64,000 nt of DNA. Source: Elymus sibiricus. Taxonomy: Eukaryota > Streptophyta > Magnoliopsida > Poales > Poaceae. The DNA is taken from NCBI GenBank assembly GCA_039707655.1, contig CM077664.1:24726781-24790780 (forward strand), given 5' to 3'. The translations under genes were made by a program, and so were the position numbers. Positions 22,473 to 32,986 of the stretch are shown one piece after another (the stretch's first letter is position 1; each line of letters opens with the position of its first letter). The notes beneath the pieces were generated by a model. It had not been told where the DNA came from. It searched no databases and was given only the letters and a program-made list of their open reading frames with translations.

Positions 22473-25400
22473 CTAAACATACAGGGTGTCCTTAGGGCAC
22501 ATGGCCTCGGTGGTCCGAGCTCCTGCCTCCACCTCGGTGAAGAACTGCTCGGCGGTCCGCGGCTTATCGGCAGGGGGGCCAGCTGCACAAGTCTCCGCAT
22601 CAACTTTGCGGAAGTGCGTCTTCATGCAAGCGTATGCCCTCCGAGCCCCTTCGAAGCACGCCGACCTCTTCCAGCGATCAACGCAGGGCACGGCATCTCG
22701 CAGACGAGCCGTCAGGCCGAAGAGACTCCTCGGCATGGCTTCGGCCGGCCACAGAGCAACGCAGAGTTCCTGGAGTGCTGGCCTGGTCATGCGGAACAGC
22801 TCGACCAGCTGATTCACTCGATGATTTAGCAGCTGCGCAGATGGGGACCCTGGGAATTGACCCCAGAAGGCTTTCTCCACCTCATGACCCGCCAGCTGGC
22901 CGAAATAAGACACCGCATCCTCTGCACTCTGCGGGAGATCCTCCAAGACCTCTGCGGACCGCCATAACTAGGTGAGCTCGACACACCCTTTCCTGCCAAA
23001 CGCACACTGCAGCAAAAATATCTTACCCGAGGCGATTTGTTCCACTTGCTGGAGCACCTCGCGGTCCGCACGAGCCGAGTTGTTGAGTTCGGAGTGGGCA
23101 TGTTGAAGCTTCTCGAGCTCCTCTTTCACGCGCCGCTCCTCCTCCTGAAGTTTGTCGCGTGCTTCAAACATGCCCTTCAGGGTCTCCTCGACCTCCAGCA
23201 CCCGCGCCTGGTGCATCTCCCCGGCCGCCTTCTCGGCTGTGGCGACAACTGCTTTCTGCTGCCGCACTTCCTTCCGAGCACTTTTAAGCTCGGCTTTGAG
23301 CGTCTCCAGCTCCGCTGTCAACATATTTAAGTCTTAGTTGTTTTCCTCAACATACAACACACAAAGCAAGCTTCACCTTGTTTACCTTGAGCTCGCTCAA
23401 GTCTCCTGTTCATCTCTTCGGAGACGGAGTCCGGAACCAAGGTCGATACCTGAAGTATAACAAAATCCTCGTTAGATGGAAAATGGCCTAGACCATCAAC
23501 ATGCTCCAGGACAGCCACTTCGGGTAGCATCCTGGGGGCTCATCAATAGGCTCCTACTTCCTCAAGCGACCCCGATGACGGTTTCTTGAAACCGACTTCG
23601 GGCTCGGGGGCTACTCACTCATTACGCCGTTTAGCAGGCTACATTTTTATGTCCTCGGACAAATTTCATAAAGACAAAGTAAACCGAATGCGTAGAAGAC
23701 GTACCTCACAACCTGCTACAAGGTTTTTGAAGACCTCGTGCAGGCCGGCCTCTGCGGACCGGTAGCCTTCCAGCGCCGTGCCTATCAAGGCGCGGTGCTC
23801 CTCCTTAAGGGAGCAGCCCTTTAGGGCCTCCTCCACCTCCTCGGCCCACCCCGCGCCGGTCCGTCCTCGGACAGCAGGCTGGGGTGCAGGGATGACCTCG
23901 GATGGATCCACCCGAGGAGCCCCCGTCTGTGATGGCGGTGCCGAGGTAGACTCCTGCTGGGCCGATATCTGGCCCAGCCCTTCTTCGATGACCTCGGGGC
24001 GCTTCGTCCCCTGGTCTTGTTGGGCCGAGGTTTCAACCTCGGCCATGACTGCCGCATCGTCGGCCCCCGCCGTGTTGACCTCGGGGGCCAGAGTGGATGT
24101 TGCCTCCGCAAAACCGACTTGCATCAGGGGAGAAGCAGCGGGCTCTGGAGTCCCGCTGGCGGACGGCAACCTGTCCGAGGAACCGCTGGGGATCACCTTC
24201 GGCGGTCTGTGTATGAAAAGTTGCTTATGTGAAAATTTCCCTTGATGAAACAATGACTCAAGCAAGGGAGACAAGGATAAGGGCTTACCCTCGAGGCGCC
24301 GACTTCTTCCTCCCCGTTTTGAGGGGATCTTCCTCTGAGTCACCGGAGAGCCCGGCTCTCTCCGACGACTTGTTGGCGGCCTCGGATAAGGCTCGCCTCA
24401 GCCGCTTTTGGCCCTTGGGCAGCATGCCCACGTCGGCGTCTTCCGACACCGACCTCTTCCCCTTCGGGGGGGGGGGGGAATCTCCTCCTCGCCCTCCTCG
24501 GCGCCGCCGTCTTGAGTGGCGGAGGTGTGGGTCTCCTCTGATCGGGTGACCAAAGTCCACCGGGTCCGAGCACTAGACTTCCCCGCTTGGATCTTCGTCC
24601 CTTTGGAAGCCACCACATGTGGCTCCTTGGTCAGAAGCGCCGAGAGCAGGGGAGTTTGGGGTTGTTCTGGCAATGGGGCTGGGCATCGTACCCCTTTTAC
24701 CCATGCCGACCACTTCTGCAAAATGTCGAAACACAACGGCTCAAATAAAGACTTTACTCCTCGGAGCAGTAAGCAAAGAATGAAAGATTGAATGATGGAA
24801 CCACTCACCAGGGGGGGCGTCATAGCCGTGTTCGAGGCCGCGATCCTCTCCCTCCTGGGGAATCTTGTCCTTGGCCAGTTTCATGAGCTTTGTCCACATA
24901 GTGGCCAAGGTGGAGCGGAAGAAGGTGTTGATGGTGTCCATGTCCTCAGGCTTCTGTGCCCACATCGGGGTGGCCCGAAGTTGGAGAGGAAGGATGCGGC
25001 GGTTGAGCATGACGTTGATGACATCAGCCAGCTCAGCCTTCCCTGTGGTGGTCCACCACACGATCCTCTCGACCAGGGTCTCTACCTCTTCGGGCTTCCC
25101 CCAGGCGACGCCCTTTTCCTTCCACGACTTGAGTTTCTTGGGAGGCCCGGCCGAGAAAGCCGGGACCTCGGTTTGACCAGCGGCAAGGGGTTCGGTGATA
25201 TTGAACCATTCCTTTTGCCACTCCTTCACCGTTTCAATGAAGGTGCCCTTGAACCAGGTGGCCCCCTGGTTCTTGCTGATCATTGCCCCTCCGCACTCCG
25301 CAAGTTCGGAGCCGCTTGACTTCGGTTTAATCCCGAAGAGCTTCAGTCATAGGCCGAAGTGTGGTTCACAGTGGAGGAAGGCCTCGCAGACTGTTATGAA

Positions 25401-25683
25401 GGCAGCGAGGTGGAGAATGGAGTTGGGGGCTAGGTGATGGAAATCTAACCCGTAGTAAAACATGATCCTGCGCACGAAAGGGTGCAGCAGGAACCCCAGG
25501 CCTCAGATGAGGTGGGGAACAAAGATCAACCGCTCCCCGGCGTTGGGAGCGGCTACCAGCTCGTCGGCCTCTGGAGCGCGGGCGGCGATGTCGCGGGCTA
25601 GATACCCCGCGTCGCGCAGCTCGGCGATGGTCACCGCCGTCACGGTGGAGCCGCCCCAGTGCCCCTTAAGGGTGTCGGCCATG
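22473..25683 (-). pseudogene. Antisense five-exon gene (Transposase_28 / putative gypsy type transposon family)
   Basis: Start ATG is at 25683. Exons I infer: 25683-24809, 24715-24289, 24206-23705, 23449-23386 and 23314-22473, each bounded by GT...AG. Joins 2/3, 3/4 and 4/5 keep phase. Join 1/2 is one base off beside a C7 run (24811-24817). Exon 1 has the family block FITVCEAFLHCEPHFGL and GTFIETVKEWQKEWF. Exon 2 is charged (ThrSerArg/Pro). Exon 5 begins with a coiled coil (about residues EELEKL, ARADREVLQQVEQ) and ends with LVELFRMTRPALQE and GARRAYACMKTHF. The family occurs in grass Gypsy elements and has no proven function. It is broken by TGA at 25503 (CGA expected), TGA at 25347 (TGG expected), TAG at 22968 (CAG expected), and a G13 run at 24466-24478 that shifts frame. 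Introns show it is transcribed independently of the genomic RNA. Confidence 0.75.
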
Positions 25684-25806
25684 GCTGATGGGGAAGTCGA
25701 GCTTGCATACGAGACTGGCGTAAGGGCTGGATCTGGGCGTTGGAGCTAGACGGAGTGGCAGCAAGGGAGGAATGGGCGCGTAGGCTATCGCGCTGTTCTC
25801 CCTATT

Positions 25807-25818
25807 GCTTTTATAAGC
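25807..25818 (-). promoter_or_regulatory. TATA box of the antisense gene
   Basis: On the minus strand GCTTATAAAAGC lies about 125 bases upstream of the ATG at 25683, a normal TATA-to-ATG distance. It is inside the retroelement and independent of the LTR promoter. Confidence 0.5.
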
Positions 25819-26265
25819 CTATGAAAGGCCAAGAGCCCCCTTTGCTACGCTGATAAATTCGTGATTATTATCAAAGATGCCGTTGACACATATGGGGAAA
25901 CGAAATTTCGATGATATCCCTAAGAAAGCGAGCATGATCTCTGCCTCGACGGGACGTGCTAGTAAAAGAGCCGCCTCGAAACGCGATTTGAGAGGGGGTA
26001 GTAACTGCTCAACCTGTCGTAGGGCGGGCCTCTCCGATAAAGCTGTCAGGCTGGATTGGATCGTTCATACCGGCACAGCAAGCCTTCGAGGCTAAGATAC
26101 TTGCTCACCTCGGATAGGGTACAAGCTCGGTTGGACCACGGATGTCGATGCTCTATTAATAGAATTCAAAATATAAGGTGGAACTCGTCTGTCAAGCCGG
26201 AGACTCCGGATCCGAAGTGATGGTTCAAAGTCGTCCTCGGCATAGAAGACCAGTTCGGGGGCTAC
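25819..26265 (+). other. Non-coding 3' internal region and polypurine tract
   Basis: No gene is seen. TTCGGGGGCTAC at 26254-26265 directly precedes the 3' LTR and serves as the polypurine tract. Upstream promoter sequence of the antisense gene would lie here. Confidence 0.65.
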
Positions 26266-26757
26266 TGACGGTGTCCTGGATTAGGGGGTACCAACCTAGC
26301 CGGCCCGTCTCCTCGGATGGGCCGATATGCCCCCGTCCGTGATCAAGATGGACTCCGGAAGTCGCACATGGGAGACATGATCAAGACTGCCTCTACCGAA
26401 GACTTGACGTACACTTCAAGATTATTCCAGCCGCCTTACTCCAAGATACCGACCTTGTAACCCTAGATACCCTCCCTGGCGTGTATATAAGCCATAGGGT
26501 TTAGCCCGTAGGGCACATTAGCGCAACATCGAACACCTAGCTATAGTAGTTAGACACATATTACGATCTCGAGGTAGATCAACTCTGTACTCGATACACC
26601 TCCATTAATATAAACAGAAGCAGGACGTAGGGTTTTACCTCCATCAAGAGGGCCCGAACCTGGGTAAAACATCGTCTCCCTTTGTCTCTGTTACCATCGA
26701 TCCGAGATCCGCAGCTCGGGTCCCCCTACCCCGAGGTCTGCGGTTTTTACACCGACA
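26266..26757 (+). repeat. 3' LTR of nested Gypsy
   Basis: It starts TGACGGTGTCC and ends CACCGACA, followed by the CCCAG duplication. The TATA is near 26482-26490. It is about 96% identical to 17405-17897. Confidence 0.92.
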
Positions 26758-29399
26758 CCCAGGCCGCCGGAACTCCGCCGGAACCGCCGCCCATGGCCGT
26801 CCTAGCCGTCGTCACCCCGGTCTTCCTCGGCGTCCGTGTGCTACCAGGACAGATGCGCGGAGTCCCCCTGAGCCCGCCGGTGGCCGTAGCGTCGTCGGAG
26901 GTGGCCGGAGCTGCTGGTGCGAGCGACGGCACGAGCTCGGCCGAGCTCCTCTGCCTCCAGCGTCGCGGGGAAGAAGAGGACAGCGGGAGGAGAGAGAGAG
27001 AGCTGGCGGGCCCCGCCAGTAAGTGACCCAGCCCCGGGCCCGAAGTGATTTTAAGTGGAGGCGTATTCTCGAAAGTACGTTTTCCTCTCTGGAAAGCGTA
27101 CTTTGCTTTTACTCCGTCCGAAAATGCGTTTTCAATATGCAGAAGGCGTATTTCAGCGGAAGGCGCCTTCTGTTTTACTCAGCCGGCCGAAATGGTTAAA
27201 TTGCGGGCGTTCGCCCGTTAGCCGCAGAAAAGCTCAGTTTTTTTTTATTTTTCTGCCTAACGAACGAACGGCCCTAACTTTTTAACCGTGACTCTGATTC
27301 AGGTGATTCCAAAGCCCACTTCTTCAGTTCGTCGAGCCTGTTCCGATGATACCATTTTCACATTGTTTACATGTTCTGAAAATGTACATTTTGCCCCTAC
27401 CCTCTATTCAGCCCCTTCGAGAGAGAATCTTTTCCGGTGAATTCTTCCGCGAGGTGATCGCACTTCTCTCCGGTGAATCCGTCGACCCCCAGGCAAGCCG
27501 ACCATCTGATATGTGCCCTAAAGCATTGCTCTGTGTTATTCTTGTGTGTTTAAATTAATATGCTTATGCTCGTTTGCGTAGTGGTGAGCTATATGTGACG
27601 CCAATGAACCCTTGCCTGCCTTTCTTTGATGACGGCACCACGCCTGTGTTCTGAGCTGCTTTCGTCTGTCCAGAGTGGATGCCGACTTTATGTTTCTCTT
27701 TTCAACAACTGGCCCGTGTTCTGAGCTGCTTTTCGGCCGTCTCGGGCAGCTGTTGAATTTCTTTCTGTAGCGCTGACCCTATGCTCTGAGCTGTTCTTCG
27801 GCCGTCTTAGGGAACCACTACACTCTTTTTATCAACACCGTCTCATGCTCTGAGCTGCTTTTCAGCCGTCTTAAGCCGGGGTTGAGTTTTTCCAGTCACG
27901 TCCCAGATCTGAGTTGTAAAGACCGTTCTGGTGGCTACTGGTTTATTTGCCGGTTTCATACAAGGGTTCAGATGGTCGTCACTTACAGCTAGAACTTGTA
28001 AAGTGATAACTTGCCATTTAAATATTATTTCACTAATGACTCGTTGTGATATTGTATGAAGATAGGTTTGTTATGTTTTCATAATTGTTACATCATGCAT
28101 GATTACTGTTATTGCAAAATTATGAAATGCGACTTAATAATGATAACAACCTCCTCCGTCGGCTGGATCGAGTCATAGTGCCACCGAACCGAGCTCATCA
28201 AGAGCAACCACATTTGCCGGTATGGGACGGCCCTGACTTAGTCTATTGTCCTGCCTCTTGTCGGTACCTCCAAATAGGGAGGGTTATGCGTGCGTGCTAC
28301 CCTGGCCCGGTAGGCGGCGATAATCCTGTGAGCCCAGTTTAGTTATATGGTACCAGGTCCCCGTTTGGGACAGTTTTTTTGGCCACGACGGTGGCAGGTG
28401 TCACGGGGTGACACAGGGGCCACTCAGGACATGACCCTGGGAGGGTATGATTGTCGGTGGGACCGTAAGAGTGCCAGGCAATAGACAAGTTTTGTTGGAG
28501 CAGCACCGGTCCACCCGAATGGGAGCACGAGGCCGGGAGCTCCATGGTGTGGGTAAAGTGCGTAACCTCTGCAGAGTGTAAATCTATTCAAATAGCCGCG
28601 TCCTCGGTCATGGGACACAGTTCGTACTAGGTCACACTATTTGGCCTGTGTCGAGTCTGGAGGAACAAACTATATAATGTTATTGCTAAGACTGAACCAG
28701 AGAATGGTAAGGTTTATCAGACTTGCAGTACAGATGCATGAACATCAGATGATGTCAGAGGTTTGAATGCTAGCCATGAGATGGCTATGAGATGAGTGGT
28801 CGGGTGACCGCAAAGCTTGGATCAGATTTGGATCATGAGCATATTCGGAGTTCAGATCATTTACCTGATATACTTTACTTTACTGCATTTACTTCAATAA
28901 TTATCATGCTAGATAATCCTGCTATGACATGATGATTAATGCTGCTAGATGTTTAATCTTGCTAGATAATCCTATCATAACATGATAGTTAATACTGTTA
29001 AGATAACAAATGCATGCTTGAATGCCATGGTTTGCTTTGCTTGGTGTATATGTTGGTATGGTTTGCTTGCGAGTACATTCAAAAGTACTCAGCGGCCTTC
29101 AATGTGGCCAGGTTCACCTAAGGATTCGACGCCCTCTAGCAAGGAGCCGGAGTGTTCGCGGGCTAGAAGAGTTACCCAGTCAGATCCCTGTGGATTGGAG
29201 CCGCACCAAGACCATGCTGCCTTAGATAGAATTTATCCGCTGCCATCACCCTTGTAATATATCATGTAAGACTTATATCCATTAATATAAATGCCCGTGT
29301 TCATGATACTTGTTGTAAAAGCGCATGCCAGATTGATTTTCCTGGGCTGGTATGTGCGGCCACCGTCTGGCTACTGTGTTATTCAGGCGGGGCGCCACA
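26758..29399 (+). repeat. 3' LTR of LARD, right half
   Basis: It resumes the LARD LTR after the nested element (CCCAGGCCGCC, as at 11423) and ends GGCGCCACA before TCCGA. The part about 27640-29042 has no counterpart in the 5' LTR and resembles position 1-100 of the window at 28546-28620. Confidence 0.88.
27640..27900. repeat. Degenerate tandem repeats in LARD 3' LTR
   Basis: Four copies of GTTCTGAGCTGCTTTTCGGC-like blocks, each followed by CGTCT, occur at about 27648, 27717, 27785 and 27844. The spacing is about 60-70 bases. The array is present only in the 3' LTR because the 5' LTR has lost this segment. Confidence 0.7.
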
Positions 29400-29404
29400 T
29401 CCGA
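29400..29404. other. Target site duplication TCCGA, right copy
   Basis: This pairs with 9505-9509. Copia sequence resumes directly after it. Confidence 0.92.
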
Positions 29405-30530
29405 GCTCATGACTTTCATGCCTGAACGTCAAGGCAACCAAGTGATCTCGCTGCGAGGTCTCAACTCACCCGCCTCACACTTCTATAATCGTTCGTACCC
29501 ATGTATCCATGTGATACCCCGAAGTGATAGGTGCCGTGACGGTGCTACACTTGGGAGAACACTAACTACTTGATATTTTTGTGAGAGATCACCCTAATAA
29601 TAGCGACTACCGCGCAATCAAGAAGGGTGCATCATAAGGGATAAACATCTCAGGCAATTCATAATAGCATGATATGGTATAGCCCTTTCTAACGGAGAAG
29701 TCCTGTATTTCTTCGTCTTCGGCATTCGCGTTGGTGTTCACCTTCACGAAGTTTTCCACCACCTTGTCGATGCACCAGATAATATTGCTATCTCTATAGC
29801 TAATAAAATAAAGCATTATGACAATGTCGATACGCAGGTCATTTACAGTGACAATCATATGGCTCCAGCCATCATGCCGAATCATGACACGCAGGTCATG
29901 TTAATTAATTTACATCATATAGTCATCTCATACATAATCAAATTAATACGAGCACTGCTATACCACATCACATGCACATGCAAACCATCCTACAAAACCA
30001 AGTTAGAAGCCTCTAATCGGTTTATGCAAAATTTCATTTTACGTGGCTTCCAAGGTTTCGAAGCAAACCGAAGCTACCAACGTTCATCATCAAGTATGAT
30101 TATTCAAGTCGCTAGATTAACTTTGTGGGCTGTATGAAACACGAGATAATAAAATCTCGAGCCCCATACTGAACTTCGTCATACGCATGACCCCCGTGCA
30201 GATCATATCTGCATTGCCCTTTCATCTGTGAAATTTCATCTTTCTCTCTAACTATGGTGGAATTCAATGAACTGTTAGCACTTCGTTGATCAATCAGGAT
30301 CGCGGATTGCCAGAACTTTGAAATTCTACCATGCTGTTATCAAGATCAAAAATATGCAAATTCCTGGAAAGCAACAAGAACATCGGGTAACAGATTTCAT
30401 CTGCTACCCGCACAAATAATTATCAGCAGTAGAACTCATCTACTACAAATTATATTGTGCAACACCCATACATCTCTATGTATTCTAGATCGTAACCTGC
30501 ATCTACGCATAGCACGGCTCATGATGCCAC
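29405..30530 (-). mobile_element. Copia leader region with primer binding site
   Basis: This is the untranslated leader between the Copia 5' LTR and gag, on the minus strand. The PBS reads TGGCATCATGAGCC (30529-30516) on the minus strand, a variant of the initiator tRNA-Met site, one base from the LTR end. No gene is seen in the remaining 1.1 kb. Confidence 0.7.
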
Positions 30531-32559
30531 TGTAGGGGAATGCAGCAGAAAACAAAAAAATTCGGACCTACGCACCAGCCCAGGACCACTATGGAGACTG
30601 CATACAAGGTTTGATCTTTTCGTTACCGACTCGTAGCACAGCGGAAGTAGAGTCGATGACGATCGGTGGTGCAGATCCCCGCAACTAGGATTTACAACCT
30701 CCCAACCGCGAGGATGTACTCCCTCGTCAGCTCACCGGACAGATCTCCGGGCAGCCTTCGGGAGGCGTCGGGACAGTCCCTCAGACAGTCCGACCGGACG
30801 GATCCTCGGACAGCCCTTCGGGAGGCCCCTGGACAGTCCCTCGGATAGTCCCACCGGACGGATCCTCGGACAGCCCTTCGGGAGGCCTCTGGACAGCACT
30901 TCGGCGGGTCACTCGAGCAACCCCTTGGGCAAAGGATCGAAACTACGACCTCTCTACGGGGTTGCACACATACGGCATCAGCTATCCGGCAGGGTTTCGC
31001 CGTCCAAAACTAGTTCCTGCCGGAACCCAGACAGCCTTTCGGCTCTACGAAACTATTTCGCGGGGAGGGAGAGAGAAGGCCAGATCATGCATGGCTTGTG
31101 TATGTTGAGAAAGAGTGTCTCTTTAGGCAGCCCCCTCCACCCCTATTTATAGGCCAAGCCCAAGGGTGGCTTCTCCAAGAAGCCAAGGGGAAAAATACCA
31201 AAAGGCCCTCAAGGTGGCTTCTCCAAGAAGCCACCAAAAAAGCACTTTCACTATTCATGGAAACATTTTTACGCGACCATTAAATCCGAAAATATTTCTG
31301 TGGGTCTTAGAATAATTCCAGTACCCACTAACATGATTTTGGACGCGTTCCAAAAAGATTCTGGATTAGTGATTTTCATCTGCGAAAAGCAACCAAACCG
31401 GTTCTGGCAGCTCCGGAACATTTCTGGTTTTTATCCCGGAAAAATCCCAGAAGTTTCCAGAACAATTCTGGCACCCTGTAAGAATTTCCAGACGTGTCCC
31501 GAAACCAATTTGACTCAATGGTATACCCTGAAACAACTTTTCAGTTCTTCCGAAACTATTCCGGTGTTCTCTCTCCGGAACTTTTCCGCTGTCTCCAAAA
31601 CTTTTCCGGTGACTTTCTCTCATACTCCCTGTCTAGTATTCAGTAGATAGATGACCCTTAAGCGTGTGACCCTATAGGTTCCGTGAAGTATAGACATGAC
31701 CGGAACTCTTTCCGATCAATGATCAACATCGGAGCCGTGGACACCCATATTGACCCCTATACCCACACGAATGAATATTCGAGTGAACCTCCAGTTGCCG
31801 TGTGCTATTCATGTTGCTTCACGATATGTTACAAACACCCGAGGTGAGAATCATCGGCATCCCCATGGATCAACACTTGTCCACAATGCCAGTTACCTCG
31901 CTACTGGTTTTGTTCTCTTTTCTCGTTTCCGTGTCCCGGCATCCCTGTGATCAAATCACAATGTGTCTGGCCAGACGATGGTGGATACCGCAACACCGAG
32001 AGGGCCCAAAGATATCTCTCCATCGTCGGAGGAGCAAATCCCAATCTTGAGCTATCAAGTTACTTGACATACCTTTCCATGAGCCCGTAAGCCGCCGTAA
32101 TAGCCACCCATTTACGGATGACGTTTAACAAACCCCAAAGTTCATGAAGCAAGCATGAAGAAACTCGATACTCTCATGGTCTAAGGAATTATGCAAATGT
32201 AAACCATCTCTGTGTTATTAACCATTAACTTGTGACGAATGAATCCCATAACATAACATCAATCGGGTCGATTCAACACAAATGTTCTTCTAACATTGTG
32301 CCCTCAAAGTTGCCAGCATAGTCATGCCCATGATCAGGAAAACAGAATCATCATACAACACTTGAGCTAGTCTTAGAGGCCAGACTAGGAATACATTTTA
32401 CCGTTTATTATTCCACACGTGCATATGAGTCTTCCTCCGAGCCTCGTGGTTATTGTAGACTCGAGAACCATAGCAGTTATAGCATGGAACATAAACATAA
32501 TTATGAACATGGAGATAAACAATAACATTTATTATTGCCTCTAGGGCATATCTCCTACA
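30531..32559 (-). repeat. Copia 5' LTR, complete
   Basis: It is 2029 bp. On the minus strand it starts TGTAGGAGATATGCCC at 32559 and ends TTCCCCTACA at 30531. It holds the 60-bp tandem array (30735-30900). It is slightly longer than the usual Angela/BARE LTR. Confidence 0.88.
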
Positions 32560-32986
32560 GTCTTCTCATCACGTTCCTCAGTATAGAACGTGTAGCCATT
32601 TATGTCATACGCTTGGTACATCAATACCGTAGGTGATGGCTTTTGTGCCAACCACGTAGCAATGTCATCCATGGATCCGCGTGCCAAATGGTCCATCAGC
32701 CATCTGGCATAGTCCTTATTGTGCGCCTTCATCTCAACATCTAATGGATGCACCATGGGTAAGAAGCTTCATCGTATCACCTCCAAGTGTTCGTCAGCAT
32801 AAGCGTCGAGAGCTTGGCTCTTAAGCAGTACCGTCAAATGGGCTTTGTCGGCCAAATCTCCGGGTGCAGTGTTTTGCATGCCAGCAAGAACCGGCTTACC
32901 TTTCAGCTTTCCCTCGTGGCGAGAGAGGGGCAAACCTATAGGTCTTTGTTTCATGTATTCGGTGCAAAACTCAACCACCTCCTCCG
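32560..32986 (-). pseudogene. CACTA-1 TNP2 transposase, C-terminal fragment
   Basis: On the minus strand the frame reads EEVVEFCTEYMKQRPIGLPL and later SPTVLMYQAYDINGYTFYTE. These are hallmark C-terminal blocks of plant CACTA (En/Spm) TNP2 transposases. It continues the gene at 40402-42835 after removal of the LTR element 32987-40401: the junction codons restore T-A-E-E-V-V-E-F-C. It is cut at 32559 by the Copia element. A stop lies between the two frames near 32757-32768. Confidence 0.88.

Larger units (their letters stand above)
17405..26757 (+). mobile_element. Non-autonomous Tat-type Gypsy with antisense gene
   Basis: Termini are TGACGGTGTCC and CACCGACA, flanked by CCCAG duplications at 17400-17404 and 26758-26762. 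The LTRs are 493 and 492 bp with about 19 differences counted by eye (about 96% identical), so insertion is fairly recent. Contents: gag-protease on the plus strand, about 1.2 kb without a gene, a five-exon gene on the minus strand, then the polypurine tract. RT, RNase H and integrase are absent, so movement needs a helper. The layout resembles Triticeae Fatima-like non-autonomous elements and maize Grande. The family name is not verified. Confidence 0.9.
9510..29399 (+). mobile_element. LARD-like non-autonomous LTR retrotransposon, with nested insertion
   Basis: Termini are TGTGACACCC and GGCGCCACA, flanked by TCCGA duplications. The 5' LTR is 9510-12652, the PBS 12658-12670, the internal domain 12653-15524 and the polypurine tract about 15508-15524. 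The 3' LTR is 15525-29399, split by another element. Excluding that insertion the 3' LTR is about 4.5 kb. The internal domain is about 2.9 kb with no gag or pol. Long LTRs with a non-coding internal domain are the definition of LARDs known from Triticeae (Sukkula-like). Such elements must be mobilised by the proteins of a partner. Confidence 0.85.
3506..32559 (-). mobile_element. Copia LTR retrotransposon, BARE1/WIS/Angela-like, interrupted
   Basis: The element reads on the minus strand: 5' LTR 30531-32559, PBS and leader 30530-29405, then decayed gag-pol 9509-5333, then 3' LTR 5332-3506. The LTR starts TGTAGGAGATATGCCC followed by TAGAGGCAATAATAAA, close to the BARE1/WIS/Angela consensus. 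The internal region is split at 9505-9509 by the LARD-like element with the 5-base duplication TCCGA. The 3' LTR has lost about 175 bases of its 3' end, where it is fused to the Gypsy fragment, so no outer target duplication can be checked. The right end lies in a CACTA transposase gene. Confidence 0.85.
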
